A program made the translations under genes and the position numbers. From Enoplosus armatus (Eukaryota > Chordata > Actinopteri > Centrarchiformes > Enoplosidae), in the NCBI RefSeq assembly GCF_043641665.1, contig NC_092181.1, positions 10,385,818 to 10,449,817 of the forward strand: 64,000 nucleotides of DNA, read 5' to 3'. Below, in pieces: positions 10,488 through 20,753 of this stretch. How positions within the stretch are numbered: the first letter of the stretch is position 1; every line of letters begins with the position of its first letter. Below the pieces are notes generated by a model. It saw nothing but the letters and a program-made list of their open reading frames with translations, had not been told where the DNA came from and did no database searches.

Positions 10488-11050
10488 CCCGGACAGTCTG
10501 AAAGCCGCCGATGGTTACGTTGTCATCGGGAATGTCCTGGTGCAGCCATGTCTCCATAAAGCACATTAAACTACACTCCCGGTACTCCCTCTGACTCCTG
10601 GCCAGCTTAGCTCATCCATCATGTTTGCCAGCAATCGCACATTGCCCATGATGAAAGATGGGAGACACGGCTTATATCTCCTCTTCTCCATGAGCCTCTG
10701 TTGTCTCGACCCACCTCTCTTCTCTCATCGCTTCGTTCCTCCTCTCCTCTCCGATGTTCTGGTCTCCAAGCCGGCCGGCTTCAGAGCGATCAGCTGATGT
10801 CTGGAGTAAACAATGCCGCCCAGAAGTTGCTGCATGACTGTACGATGTTTGAATGAAAGTAATTCCAGAGTGAAAAAAAGTACCAGAACTCTCTCCACCA
10901 GCATGTTTGGAGAGGGCACAACTTCAAAAGTCAGAATTTTAAAAAGTACTGAGTTAGATAAAAGGAATAAAGGAGAAAAGTAAGAAAAAATAAGAAAACA
11001 AACAGGAGCGACTGTAAAAGGCTGCATGCACAGTCGGCGCATGTGTACTC
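10488..11050 (-). pseudogene. L2-A LINE, 5' part of the interrupted copy
   Basis: On the minus strand this matches the 5' UTR and first ORF segment of the intact L2-A: the shared 5' words CATGCGCCGAC and TGCATGCAGCC, then the ORF start MLVERVLVLFFTLELLSFKH, and later TWLHQDIPDDNV. It ends at the 5' LTR boundary. A frameshift and an in-frame stop-generating deletion lie in the arginine-rich part (about 10715-10740). Confidence 0.85.
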
Positions 11051-11207
11051 ATAACGTCATAACTCTCATTCCTTTTTCAGTAAAATCAAAGTTGCGTAAA
11101 AGATAAACAGGCCTTCTGTTCAACTACAGGATGGCATGTGCTATCGGAAAAGCCAACATCTCTGAGGCTTCTGGAATCACAAGAGCAATAAGGAGTGAGC
11201 TGTGGGA

Positions 11208-11690
11208 GTCTAGCAAGGTCAAGGCGGCCTCTCCACTGGTACTGTAAGGTCCTGTTTGACATCAAGGTACACATGGAAACTCATGCATCGACCTCGTGCT
11301 TCAGAGGTATAACAACAGAGCGTCCCTGGGTGGACTCGAACCACCATCCTCTCGGTTAACAGCTGAGCGCACTGGCCGATTGCGCCACAGAGACATTCCT
11401 TTGGGTCCATCCGTCGTCAAAACACCGTGTGTACTCGTCTTCCAATCTCGGTTCCGTGATGCATGAAAGCCCTTTGACCTCTAGCAAGGTCGAGGGACAC
11501 TGGCACTGGTCCTGTAAGGTCCTGTTTGACGAGTGGGACGTCAAGGTTGACAAATAAGTTTAAAGATCATGCATGGACCTCGTGCTTCATCGACATGCCT
11601 TTTGCCTTTGGGTAGGCATTCAAAACACCCCGTGTACTCGTCTTCCGATCTCGGTTCCATGATGCATGAAGGCCATGTCCTTTTGATGTA
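11208..11690. repeat. Two diverged copies of a roughly 200-bp unit
   Basis: The unit 11208-11306 plus 11395-11475 recurs at 11478-11690. Shared words in order are CTAGCAAGGTC, CTGTAAGGTCCTGTTTGAC, GACCTCGTGCTTC, TTTGGGT, GTGTACTCGTCTTCC and ATCTCGGTTCC followed by GATGCATGAA. Only the first copy contains the tRNA-Asn-like sequence, between GTGCTTC and CTTTGGGT. Confidence 0.65.
11321..11394 (-). tRNA. tRNA-Asn (GTT)-like gene or pseudogene
   Basis: The 74-nt minus-strand sequence starts GTCTCTGTGGCGCAATCGG, has the anticodon loop CTGTTAA (anticodon GTT), and ends with a perfect T arm (GGTGG TTCGAGT CCACC) and CAGGGAC plus the discriminator G. The acceptor stem pairs fully with one T-G wobble, and the D stem pairs GCGC with GTGC. 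The anticodon stem CTCAG/CCGAG has one A-C mismatch. Boxes A and B are present. No T-run terminator follows within about 25 bases, and no CCA is encoded. It is probably a recently decayed copy, but a weakly active gene is possible. Confidence 0.7.
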
Positions 11691-12496
11691 ATGAATGTGT
11701 CCCCTCCATTGGGACTCATCCTACAATCCAGTGGGATAGAGGATGTTTAGCAGTCTCTGGTGAGATCACCAGCACTGTGTTGCACCAGGTATGTTAAGTT
11801 CAAACATAGCCTAGTATGAACGTAATTTCTAACTTGGGTTGGAGTTTACGCGCTACTAAGATTTTACTAACACCAGGTGAAATAGTTCCAACATAGGCCT
11901 AAGTTACAACTTAAATCTTACACCTAGCCCTGTTCCTGTTTACAGCCAAGTCTTACCTCTGGAATGGGTACACCTTGACTGTGGGCGGAGCAGCAACGGG
12001 TAGTGTTTCTGTCCCACAGCGTGAACAGTGGCCGTAGAAGTACAAGCAGTTTGTTCTTCAGTCTACGATGGCAGAGTAAAAAGACTAATGATTAGCACAT
12101 GTACTTGTAAACCACAAATAGAGCAGACACAATATGGACTTTTACCTATGCATTCAATGTAACTAACATTAAACTAAAACAGCTTACTTCTATTCTGACT
12201 TCTATTCGGACCCAGGGTTCTTCCTCACCATCGATATTTCTTCCAAAGAGAAATGGCACAGCAGATGTGGCTATCTCTCGGAGCCATTTTTTGCTGCATT
12301 GCATTCTACGTCATCACCTCAGATGGGAGCCGTTTTTTCTGCTGAAGCCTCAAAAGTTCAGTCACCAAATCTAACCAACATACAAGTGATCTCTATGTTA
12401 GTTCAAGACAAAATTTCTGAGACTTTACCTGCCATTTTACTTTGGTGTTGACACGAAAACCATAGTGGGTCTTGCCTGACACTTGTATCAGATGAC
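11691..12496. other. No gene seen
   Basis: There are no coding regions, RNA genes or obvious transposon ends between the tandem unit and the L2-A start. Confidence 0.5.
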
Positions 12497-15400
12497 ATGA
12501 GTAGTGCGCATGCGCCGACGTGCATGCAGCCTGTTACAGTCGCTCCTGTTTGTTTTCGTCTTTTTCTTACTTTTTCTCCTTTATTTCTTTATTTAACTCA
12601 GAACTTTTTTAAGTACTGACTTTTGAAGTTGTGCCCTCTCCAAACATGCTGGTGGAGAGAGTTCTGGTACTTTTTTTCACTCTGGAATTACTTTCATTCA
12701 AACATCGGACGGTCGCGCAGCAACTTCTGGGCCGCTTTGTTTACTCCGGAGATCAGCTGATCGCTCTGCAGCCGGCCGGCTTGGAGACCAGATCATCGGA
12801 GATCCCCGCTGAAATCTGGAGAAAAACACGCAGAGGATGCAGAGGGGGAACGAAGCGACGAGGGAAGAGAGGTGGGTCGAGACAGCAGAGGTTTATGGAG
12901 AAAAGGAGATATAAACCGTGTCTCCCCTCTCTCGTCATGGGCAACGTGAGATCGCTGGCAAACAAGATGGACGAGCTGACGGCGCTGGCCAGGAGTCAGA
13001 GGGAGTACCGGGAGTGTAGTTTAATGTGCTTTACGGAGACATGGCTGCACCAGGACATTCCCGACGACAACGTTTCCATCGATGGCTTTCAGACCGTCCG
13101 GGCCGACAGGGATTGCACCGGGAGCGGTAAGCGTAAAGGAGGGGGACTTGCCGTTCTCGTTAACAACCGGTGGTGCAATCCTTCCCACATCACCATCAAG
13201 GATAGTGTATGTTGCCCGGACATTGAACTGTTGGCTGTTGGACTCAGGCCGTATTATTTGCCCAGGGAATTCTCACATGCCATTGTTGTGACTGTTTACA
13301 TCCCCCCCTCTGCCAACCCGAAGTCGGCGTGTGACGTCATTCACTCCGCCATAGCCCGTTTACAGACTCAACACCCGAATGCACTCATTGCTATTTCGGG
13401 TGACTTCAACCACGTCACCATGGCTAGGACACTTCCCACCATCACACAGTATGTGAGCTGTCCCACTAGAGAGGAGAGGACCCTGGACTTGCTGTATGCT
13501 AACATTAAGGATGCATACAGCTCCTCTCCCCTCCCCCCTCTGGGTAGGTCAGACCACAACCTAGTGCACCTCAACCCCTGTTATGTGCCTCTAGTCAAGA
13601 GCCAGCCTGCAACCACGAGGACAGTGAGGAGATGGTCAGAGGAGGCTTATGAGACACTTCAGGGATGTTTTGAGGTGACTGACTGGCAGGCACTCTGTGA
13701 GCCGCATGGAGAGGACATTGATGGGCTCACAGAGTGCATCACAGACTACATCAACTTCTGTGTGGACTCCACTGTACCAGCAAGGACTGTCCATTGTTAT
13801 TCTAACAACAAGCCATGGGTGACAAAGGACATCAAGGCCATACTGAACAAAAAGAAGAGGGCCTTCAGAGCTGGCAACAGAGACGAGGTGAGAACGATCC
13901 AGGGGGAACTGAAGGTAAAGATCAGGGAGGCCAAGGAGAAGTACAGGAGGAAGCTGGAGTGGAAACTCCAGCAGAACAACACCAGAGAGGTCTGGAGTGG
14001 AATGAGGACCATCACGGGCTACAGGCCGAGCAACAACAGAGGAGCTGAAGGCAGTGTGGACCGGGCCAACGAACTGAATCTGTTTTTCAACAGATTTGAC
14101 TCTGTGGGCCCTGCTCAACCCCCCCATGACTCTTCCGCTGTCTGCCTCCAACCTTCACCTATTCCACTCCCCCCTCCCCCTCCTGCTCCTCACAGCCCCC
14201 CACCCCCCTGTGAGAGCTTTCCTCACACCTCGTCCCCCAGTCCCCAGGCTGACGGCACTCTTCAACCTGATGACTCCACCCCTCCCCAACCGGTCACCTC
14301 TACAATGTGCTTCACTGCCGACCATGTTAGAAGACAGCTGAGGAGACTCCACTCCAGCAAGGCTGCAGGCCCCGATGGTGTCAGCCCCAGGGTGCTTAAA
14401 GCCTGTGCCCCCCAGCTATGTGGAGTACTTCACCACGTCTTCAACATGAGCCTTAGTCTTCAGAGGGTCCCCGTGCTGTGGAAGACATCCTGCCTTGTTC
14501 CTGTTCCAAAGACGCCGCGACCCAGTGGCTCCAAGGACTACAGACCCGTGGCACTGACCTCCCACATCATGAAGACCCTGGAGAGACTCGTCCTAGAGCA
14601 GCTCCGGCCCTTGGTCAAGACACACTTGGACCCCCTTCAGTTCGCCTATCAGCCCCGACTTGGAGTGGAGGATGCCATCATCTACCTGCTCAACCGCGTC
14701 TACGCCCACCTGGACAAGCCGGCGAGCACTGTGAGAGTCATGTTCTTTGACTTCTCCAGTGCGTTCAACACCATCCGTCCGGCTCTACTGGGTGAGAAGC
14801 TGACGGAGATGCAGGTGGATGCCCCCCTCGTGTCCTGGATTGTCAACTACCTGACTGGCAGACCACAGTATGTGCGCTTACAACACTGTGTGTCAGACAG
14901 AGTGGTCAGCAACACCGGGGCCCCGCAGGGGACTGTCCTCTCTCCCTTCCTCTTCACCGTCTACACCACGGACTTCAGCTACTGCACTGAGACCTGCCAT
15001 CTTCAGAAGTTTTCTGACGACTCAGCAATAGTTGGATGTATCAGTAAGGGTGATGAAGAGGAGTACAGGGCTGCTGTGGACAACTTTGTCACATGGTGCG
15101 AGCAGAACCATCTACAGCTCAACGTGACAAAGACAAAGGAACTGACTGTGGATCTGAGGAGGACCAAGGCGCTGATGACCCCTGTTTCCATCCAGGGGGC
15201 CAGTGTGGACATTGTAGAGGATTACAAGTATCTGGGAGTTCACATAGACAATAAACTGGACTGGGTAAAGAACACTAATGCCCTCTACAGGAAGGGCCAG
15301 AGCCGTCTCTACTTTCTGAGGCGGCTGAGGTCCTTCAACATCTGCCGGACTATGCTGAGGATGTTTTATGAGTCTGTGGTGGCCAGTGCTATCCTCTATG

Positions 15401-16109
15401 CTGTTGCATGCTGGGGCAGCAGGCTGAGGGTGGCGGACTCCAACAGACTAAACAAACTGATCCGCAAGGCCAGTGACGTTGTGGGGGTGGAGCTGGACTC
15501 TCTGACGGTGGTGTCAGAGAGGAGGATGCTGTCTAAGCTGCGGGGCATCTTGGACAATGTTTCACATCCTCTCCATGACGTACTGGTCGGACACAAGAGC
15601 ACCTTCAGTGGGAGACTCATTGCTCCCAAATGCACAACTGAGCGACACAGGAAATCATTCCTGCCTGTGGCCATCAGACTGTTTAACTCCTCTCTCTGAA
15701 TGTCAGACACTCAGGAAGAGACTGGAATCCGTATCTGTATCTACCTCACCTGTTCATACACCACCTCACTATTTATTCAAAATGTTTAAGTGCAATACAT
15801 ATATAGTCACACACTTTAGTGCAACACATACATACATATACATTGTTATTGTATATATTTTTACCTCATTTCACTTAAATACTGTAAATGTGTATATTTT
15901 GTATTTTCATTTCATTTTTCATTTCACCTCATTTCACTTAAATACTGTAAATGTGTATATTTTGTATTTTGTATTTCTTATTTTTATATTTTGTACAAAC
16001 TTTTAGTTCTAAATTATGCTACTTTCTACTCTTGAATGGGAGCACCGGTACTGTACAATTTCCCCCCGGGGATCAATAAAGTATTTCTGATTCTGATTCT
16101 GATTCTGAT
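12497..16109 (+). mobile_element. Full-length L2 (Maui-like) LINE, family A
   Basis: The element starts near ATGAGTA..CATGCGCCGAC, the words where the minus-strand copy at 11050 also starts. It has a 5' UTR of about 150 bp, one long ORF and a 409-bp 3' UTR with GGGGATCAATAAAGTATTTC followed by ATTCTG repeats (16083-16109). The ATTCTG tail is typical of fish L2 elements. It is the most complete LINE in the window and the only one with an unbroken ORF. Confidence 0.85.
12646..15699 (+). CDS. L2-A endonuclease/reverse transcriptase polyprotein
   Basis: The protein of 1017 residues starts at the ATG at 12646; the frame is open upstream to 12631, but only with a GTG. An arginine/lysine-rich stretch follows the hydrophobic N-terminus. 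The APE-type endonuclease runs from about residue 95 (GNVRSLANKMDEL) through ETWLHQD and the GDFNH box to RSDHNLVH, with the catalytic SDH at 302-304. A proline-rich linker (about 490-545) precedes the reverse transcriptase, which contains SSKAAGPDGVSP, FFDFSSAFNTIRP, GAPQGTVLSP and the catalytic FSDD at 789-792, followed by thumb and connection sequence to the end LFNSSL. No stop or frameshift interrupts the frame and all landmark residues are present. It would nick DNA and copy its own RNA by target-primed reverse transcription. Confidence 0.9.
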   Translation: MLVERVLVLFFTLELLSFKHRTVAQQLLGRFVYSGDQLIALQPAGLETRSSEIPAEIWRKTRRGCRGGTKRRGKRGGSRQQRFMEKRRYKPCLPSLVMGNVRSLANKMDELTALARSQREYRECSLMCFTETWLHQDIPDDNVSIDGFQTVRADRDCTGSGKRKGGGLAVLVNNRWCNPSHITIKDSVCCPDIELLAVGLRPYYLPREFSHAIVVTVYIPPSANPKSACDVIHSAIARLQTQHPNALIAISGDFNHVTMARTLPTITQYVSCPTREERTLDLLYANIKDAYSSSPLPPLGRSDHNLVHLNPCYVPLVKSQPATTRTVRRWSEEAYETLQGCFEVTDWQALCEPHGEDIDGLTECITDYINFCVDSTVPARTVHCYSNNKPWVTKDIKAILNKKKRAFRAGNRDEVRTIQGELKVKIREAKEKYRRKLEWKLQQNNTREVWSGMRTITGYRPSNNRGAEGSVDRANELNLFFNRFDSVGPAQPPHDSSAVCLQPSPIPLPPPPPAPHSPPPPCESFPHTSSPSPQADGTLQPDDSTPPQPVTSTMCFTADHVRRQLRRLHSSKAAGPDGVSPRVLKACAPQLCGVLHHVFNMSLSLQRVPVLWKTSCLVPVPKTPRPSGSKDYRPVALTSHIMKTLERLVLEQLRPLVKTHLDPLQFAYQPRLGVEDAIIYLLNRVYAHLDKPASTVRVMFFDFSSAFNTIRPALLGEKLTEMQVDAPLVSWIVNYLTGRPQYVRLQHCVSDRVVSNTGAPQGTVLSPFLFTVYTTDFSYCTETCHLQKFSDDSAIVGCISKGDEEEYRAAVDNFVTWCEQNHLQLNVTKTKELTVDLRRTKALMTPVSIQGASVDIVEDYKYLGVHIDNKLDWVKNTNALYRKGQSRLYFLRRLRSFNICRTMLRMFYESVVASAILYAVACWGSRLRVADSNRLNKLIRKASDVVGVELDSLTVVSERRMLSKLRGILDNVSHPLHDVLVGHKSTFSGRLIAPKCTTERHRKSFLPVAIRLFNSSL

Positions 16110-19100
16110 GATATGATCCAAGATGGCGCCGCGGATGGCTGCCTCGGTCTGTTGGAGCGCATTGTTTTGCCTTGTTTTGTTTGTAAACAGTGTTTTTTGT
16201 TTTGGTTCACGGAGCTCTTTCACCAGAGAAGAGCTCATGAACATCAGGGGAACAACTCCAGTGGATTTGTTTCCCGAATTTCTTGCACCTTTAACTGTTT
16301 TATGGGACATTCTGGTCAAAGGTGCTCTCACCTATGCAGCTCTACGTCGACGTAGAGGGAAACGTGCCGGTGCGCTCGTGCGTCTTCGCCGGCGAGGACA
16401 ACGCACACCGCTACCCGGAATATTTCTCTCTAACGTGCGCTCACTGGGGAATAAGATGGACGAGCTCCTGCTGCTGATGAGGAGAAACAAGGACTTTTAT
16501 TCATCTGCTGTTTTGTGCTTCACGGAGACATGGCTGGGGGAAAGAACTCCCGACGCGGCGCTGCAGCTGGACGGATTCCAGCTTCTCCGAGCGGACCGCG
16601 ACGCGCACCTCTCCGGCAAAACAAAGGGTGGAGGTATTTGTTTCTACATCAACAGCAGCTGGTGTAACGACGTGACAGTGACGCGACGGCATTGCTCTCC
16701 TTCCCTGGAAACTTTTTTCATAAACTGTAAACCCTACTACTCCCCCCGTGAGTTCGCTTCACTCATTCTGGTCGGTGTTTACATTCCACCGGAGGCCAAC
16801 GTGCCAACAGCGCGCACTCGCCGACCAGATACTGGAAACGGAGCAGACCAACCCGGACTCCTTAGTTATTGTCCTCGGTGACTTTAACAAAGGTAACCTC
16901 AGACATGAACTCCCAAAATACAAACAGTTTATTAAATGCCCCACCAGGGAGGGGAACACTCTGGATCACTGTTACACCACAGTCAGTAACGCTTTTCTCG
17001 CCGTCACCCGCGCTGCACTTGGACACTCTGACCACGACATGGTCCACCTGATTCCCGCATACAGGCAGAAATTAAAACTTTCTAAGCCTGTTGTGAGAAC
17101 TTCGAAGAAGTGGACCAGTGAAGCTGCAGAGGACCTGAAGGCGTGTTTGGACTGTACTGACTGGGATGTTTTCAGGACTGCTACCAACAGTCTGGATGAG
17201 TACACAGAGGCTGTGACGTCATATATCAGCTTCTGTGAAGACTGCTGCGTACCAACTCGGACCAGGGTGAGTTACAACAACGACAAACCCTGGTTCACAG
17301 CAAGACTGCGACAGCTGAGGTTGGAAAAGGAAGAGGCGTTTAAGAGTGGCAACAGAGCAGAGTTTAAGGAAGCCAAGTACAAGTTTAGCAAGGCGGTGAG
17401 GGAAGCTAAACGACTGTACTCAGAGAGACTACAAGACCAGTTCTCCTCCAACGACTCTGCTTCTGTGTGGAGGGGGCTCAGGCAGATCACCAACTACAAG
17501 CCAAGAGCCCCCAACTCTGCTAACGACCGACGCCTCGCCAACAGCCTCAACGACTTCTACTGTCGCTTTGAAAGACAATGGGACAGTCCTGACACCATCA
17601 CCCACCAGCTCCAGCCCAACAGCCCCAACCCCCTCATCACACCTGGGGCTGAACTCTCACACCTCCTACCCCCACAGCGCCCCCCACTCCTCCAGCATCG
17701 ACACCTCTGTCTGTCCTTGAAAGAGATGTGAACAGACTCTTCAAGAGACAAAACCCGCGTAAAGCTGCTGGACCAGACTCCATCTCCCCATCCTGCCTGA
17801 AGCACTGCGCCGATCAGCTGTCTCCGGTGTACACAGACATCTTCAACACCTCACTGGAGACATGCCACATCCTCCAGCACCTGGACTCCCAAGGATCCTA
17901 TGCCAGGATCCTGTTTGTGGACTTCAGCTCTGCCTTCAACACGATCGTCCCGGCTCTTCTTCAGGACAAGCTCTCCCAGCTCAACGTGCCTGACCCCACC
18001 TGCAGGTGGATCACAGATTTCCTGTCTGACAGGAAGCAGCACGTGAAGCTGAGGAAACACGTCTCAGATTCGCGGACGATCAGCACCGGCTCCCCTCAAG
18101 GCTGCGTTCTTTCTCCTCTACTCTTCTCCCTGTACACCAACAGCTGCACATCCAGTCACCAGTCTGTCAAGCTCCTGAAGTTCGCGGACGACACCACCTT
18201 CATCGGACTCATCTCTGGAGAGGATGAGTCTGCCTACAGGTGGGAGATTGACCACCTGGTGACCTGGTGCAACAGCAACAACCTGGAGCTTAACGCTGCA
18301 AAGACAGTGGAGATGGTTGTTGACTTTAGGAAGAGCGCAGCCCCACCCGCCCCCATCACCCTGTGTGACTCTCCAGTGGACACTGTGGAGTTCTTCCGTT
18401 TCCTGGGCTCCATCATCAGCCAGGACCTCCGGTGGGAGCTGAACATCAGCTCCCTCATCAAGAAAGCCCAACAGAGGATGTACTTCCTGAGGCAGCTGAG
18501 GAAGTTTAACCTGCCTCAAAAAATGCTGGTTCACTTCTACACTGCCATCATAGAGTCCATCCTCACCTCCTCCATCACCGTCTGGTACGCTGCTGCCTCC
18601 ACCAAGGACAGACGCAGACTGCAGCGTATCATCCGCTCTGCAGAGAGGGTGATTGGCTGCAACCTTCCATCTCTTCAGTACCTGTACTCCTCCAGGACCC
18701 TGAGGAGAGCAGGGAAGATCGCTGCCGACCCCTCCCACCCCAGACACCATCTGTTCGACCCCCTCCCCTCTGGCAGGAGGCTGCGGTCCATCAGGACCAA
18801 AACCTCCCACCACAAAAACGGTTTCTTCCCCTCTGCAGTCAACCTGACAAACTCTCACTGACCCCCCCCCAGAACACAAACACAAGTTATACGTTATATT
18901 AACGTACATCACCCCTGTCCCCACTGCGTTACATTAACGCACCCACCCCCTACTGGACACTTTATCTGGACACTTTACTTTATTCAGTTCACTGCACTGT
19001 TGTTATTTATCTTATCTTATTTTTATTCTTATTTTAGCTTTTATATTCTACTTATTTGTTATCAAAACAATAGCACCTTCAGACCACAGCAAATTCCTTG

Positions 19101-19153
19101 TAATGTATGTTACTTGGCAATACTGTAAACAGTTTCTGATTCTGATTCTGATG
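16110..19153 (+). mobile_element. L2-type LINE, family B, broken
   Basis: It begins right after the L2-A tail with a CCAAGATGGCGCCG motif (16118-16131) and ends with CTTGTAATGTATGTTACTTG, AACAGTTTCTG and repeated TTCTGA (19085-19153). Its 3' end differs from that of family A. The same tail appears as a tiny copy at 3476-3545. The head-to-tail position suggests insertion into the ATTCTG repeat of L2-A. Confidence 0.8.
16123..18861 (+). pseudogene. L2-B endonuclease/reverse transcriptase, frameshifted
   Basis: The ATG at 16123 lies inside the AAGATGGCGCC motif. The endonuclease is readable (NVRSLGNKMDEL, FTETWLGERTPD, VYIPPEANV), then a one-base indel near 16800 shifts to a second frame carrying LGDFNKGNLR and [11 protein letters not shown] second indel near 17665 moves to a third frame with NPRKAAGPDSISP, FVDFSSAFNTIVP, GSPQGCVLSP, the catalytic FADD and the end SAVNLTNSH. 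Between NTSLETCH and ILQHLDS (about 17865) roughly 60 codons of the reverse transcriptase fingers are missing compared with family A. The element cannot mobilise itself. Confidence 0.85.
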
Positions 19154-20753
19154 AGCCAGTAAACTCCAGTGAAAAAAAAACACTCACATACCCTGATGGG
19201 TCTGTAGATGCCTCTGCTTCCTTCTACAAACTCTATAGTTATTTTGTTGCTGTATATCAAAATACAGAACAGGTTCAAATGTCAAAGCAGCAACGAAATG
19301 TTCAGTTCAGCGAACGACTGGAGAGCACTCAAACAGTTGATCCGTCAGACACAAATGAACAGAGCGAACTCAGGTTGAAGAATGTGTGAAGTTCTGCAGA
19401 GAAAATCTCATTGTTGAGTCACTGGGACCAACATTCTAGAACTCTTATTGTCTATGGCACTGTGACAAAGTGGCTGAGAAGACGCCATTTGTCCCCATTT
19501 TCACCACCATAGTTTAACCATGCTTGTTGTTTGCTTTAGCCGTATTTCCATCTGATCTGCAAATGCATACTTATTTGGTTACAGCCATACATGCGCTTAT
19601 ATAGTAATATTCAGAGTGTAGAAGAGTTATTGTATGAGAAATTCAGGTAATTTCACATTTTGTACAAACAAGAAATGTGGACACCAACCAAACTGGGACT
19701 CTGGAAATCTGCTGCCGATTTCTAATGTGAAAACATTAAAGAGAAAGCAAAATGTGTTTTCACAGATCTATACTTTATTTAACAACCTCATACATACAGA
19801 GGTCTCTCTGACAGAATGAATCAATCATAAAGTAGCAGAAACACCTCAGGATAATATACTTACTTACATATACTGGTTATACCCACAATAACTGATTTTG
19901 TTTTGGCCACTTGGGGGCAGCAGAAAAGCGTTTCTGAAGAAGTGAACACAACATTGACACATCACCTTTTAAGTTGTTGACGTTAACAAACAGCTGCTTA
20001 TTTTCACATCCAGCAGTTACAGAGCAACATGATAGCAACATGATCCTTCATGAGGAGTCAGTGTTTGTGTCACCTGATGAATGGAAGTCCAATATTCTCT
20101 CTGTTAGCTCTGTTTTTGGTCTCTACCAACTCCTGAGGGAAAATTGTCTCTCTTTAGCTGCTAAATGCTCCCCTATGTTCACCAGCTAGTCTCTAACTAT
20201 ATCTGTCTGCTGGTTCTGCTGCAGCCCAACACAACATTTTCGTGGTGTGGCGAGAGTGAACCAAACCAGCTAAACAATGAGCTGAAAGTCTCTATAAAGC
20301 TCTGTAAAGCCAAGGGGGGCTACAGATTCTGATCAACAGTTTCATGTTGAGGGGAACACACTTGTGCTTTCTTACATGATAAGCCGGATGATGTTCAGTG
20401 TTTTTCTTACAGTCGTCAAAACCAGCGACCTAATAGTCCAAACAAGTCGGTCGCAAGTAAAAATACTGACTGTACAAAACATAGATAGATAGAGAGATAC
20501 TATATTTAAATTCACATGTTGGAGCGGCAGTACATGAACATGTTAAGTATGGCCTGTTGAGCACGTACAAGTGTGCAAATTGCAGTAAGGTGTGCAAAAC
20601 GAATATAAATGTAAGTTAACGAAGTCGTGACATTTTGGAAACAAACATGCTCCTATGAAAATTCCAACCTTATTGTCAACATTATAGATTTAGATTTACA
20701 TAGTTTTTATATTTGTATAACAGTAGCTCAAACACACTGCTGTGCATCACAAC
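19154..20753. other. Gene-free stretch; part likely 3' UTR of the zinc-finger gene
   Basis: No coding region is supported. The part next to 20753 is downstream of the zinc-finger stop codon on the minus strand and may be transcribed as 3' UTR. A repeat fragment lies at 20060-20345. Confidence 0.45.
20060..20345. repeat. Interspersed repeat of fish genomes, family not named
   Basis: The stretch with GAATGGAAGTCCAATATTCTC, GAGGGAAAATTGTCTCT and TTAGCTGCTAAATGCTCCCC is, from memory, a widespread teleost repeat, probably a non-autonomous DNA transposon. I see neither complete terminal inverted repeats nor a target duplication here. Confidence 0.35.

Noticed and set aside
12631..12645. Upstream start of the L2-A ORF at 12631
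   Set aside because: The codon is GTG; the first ATG in frame is 12646, which I used.
13636..14151. 171-codon minus-strand ORF
   Set aside because: Antisense shadow of the intact L2-A ORF.
18118..18924. 268-codon minus-strand ORF
   Set aside because: Antisense shadow of the L2-B reverse transcriptase; it has no family signature and the GC-rich coding strand explains the open frame.
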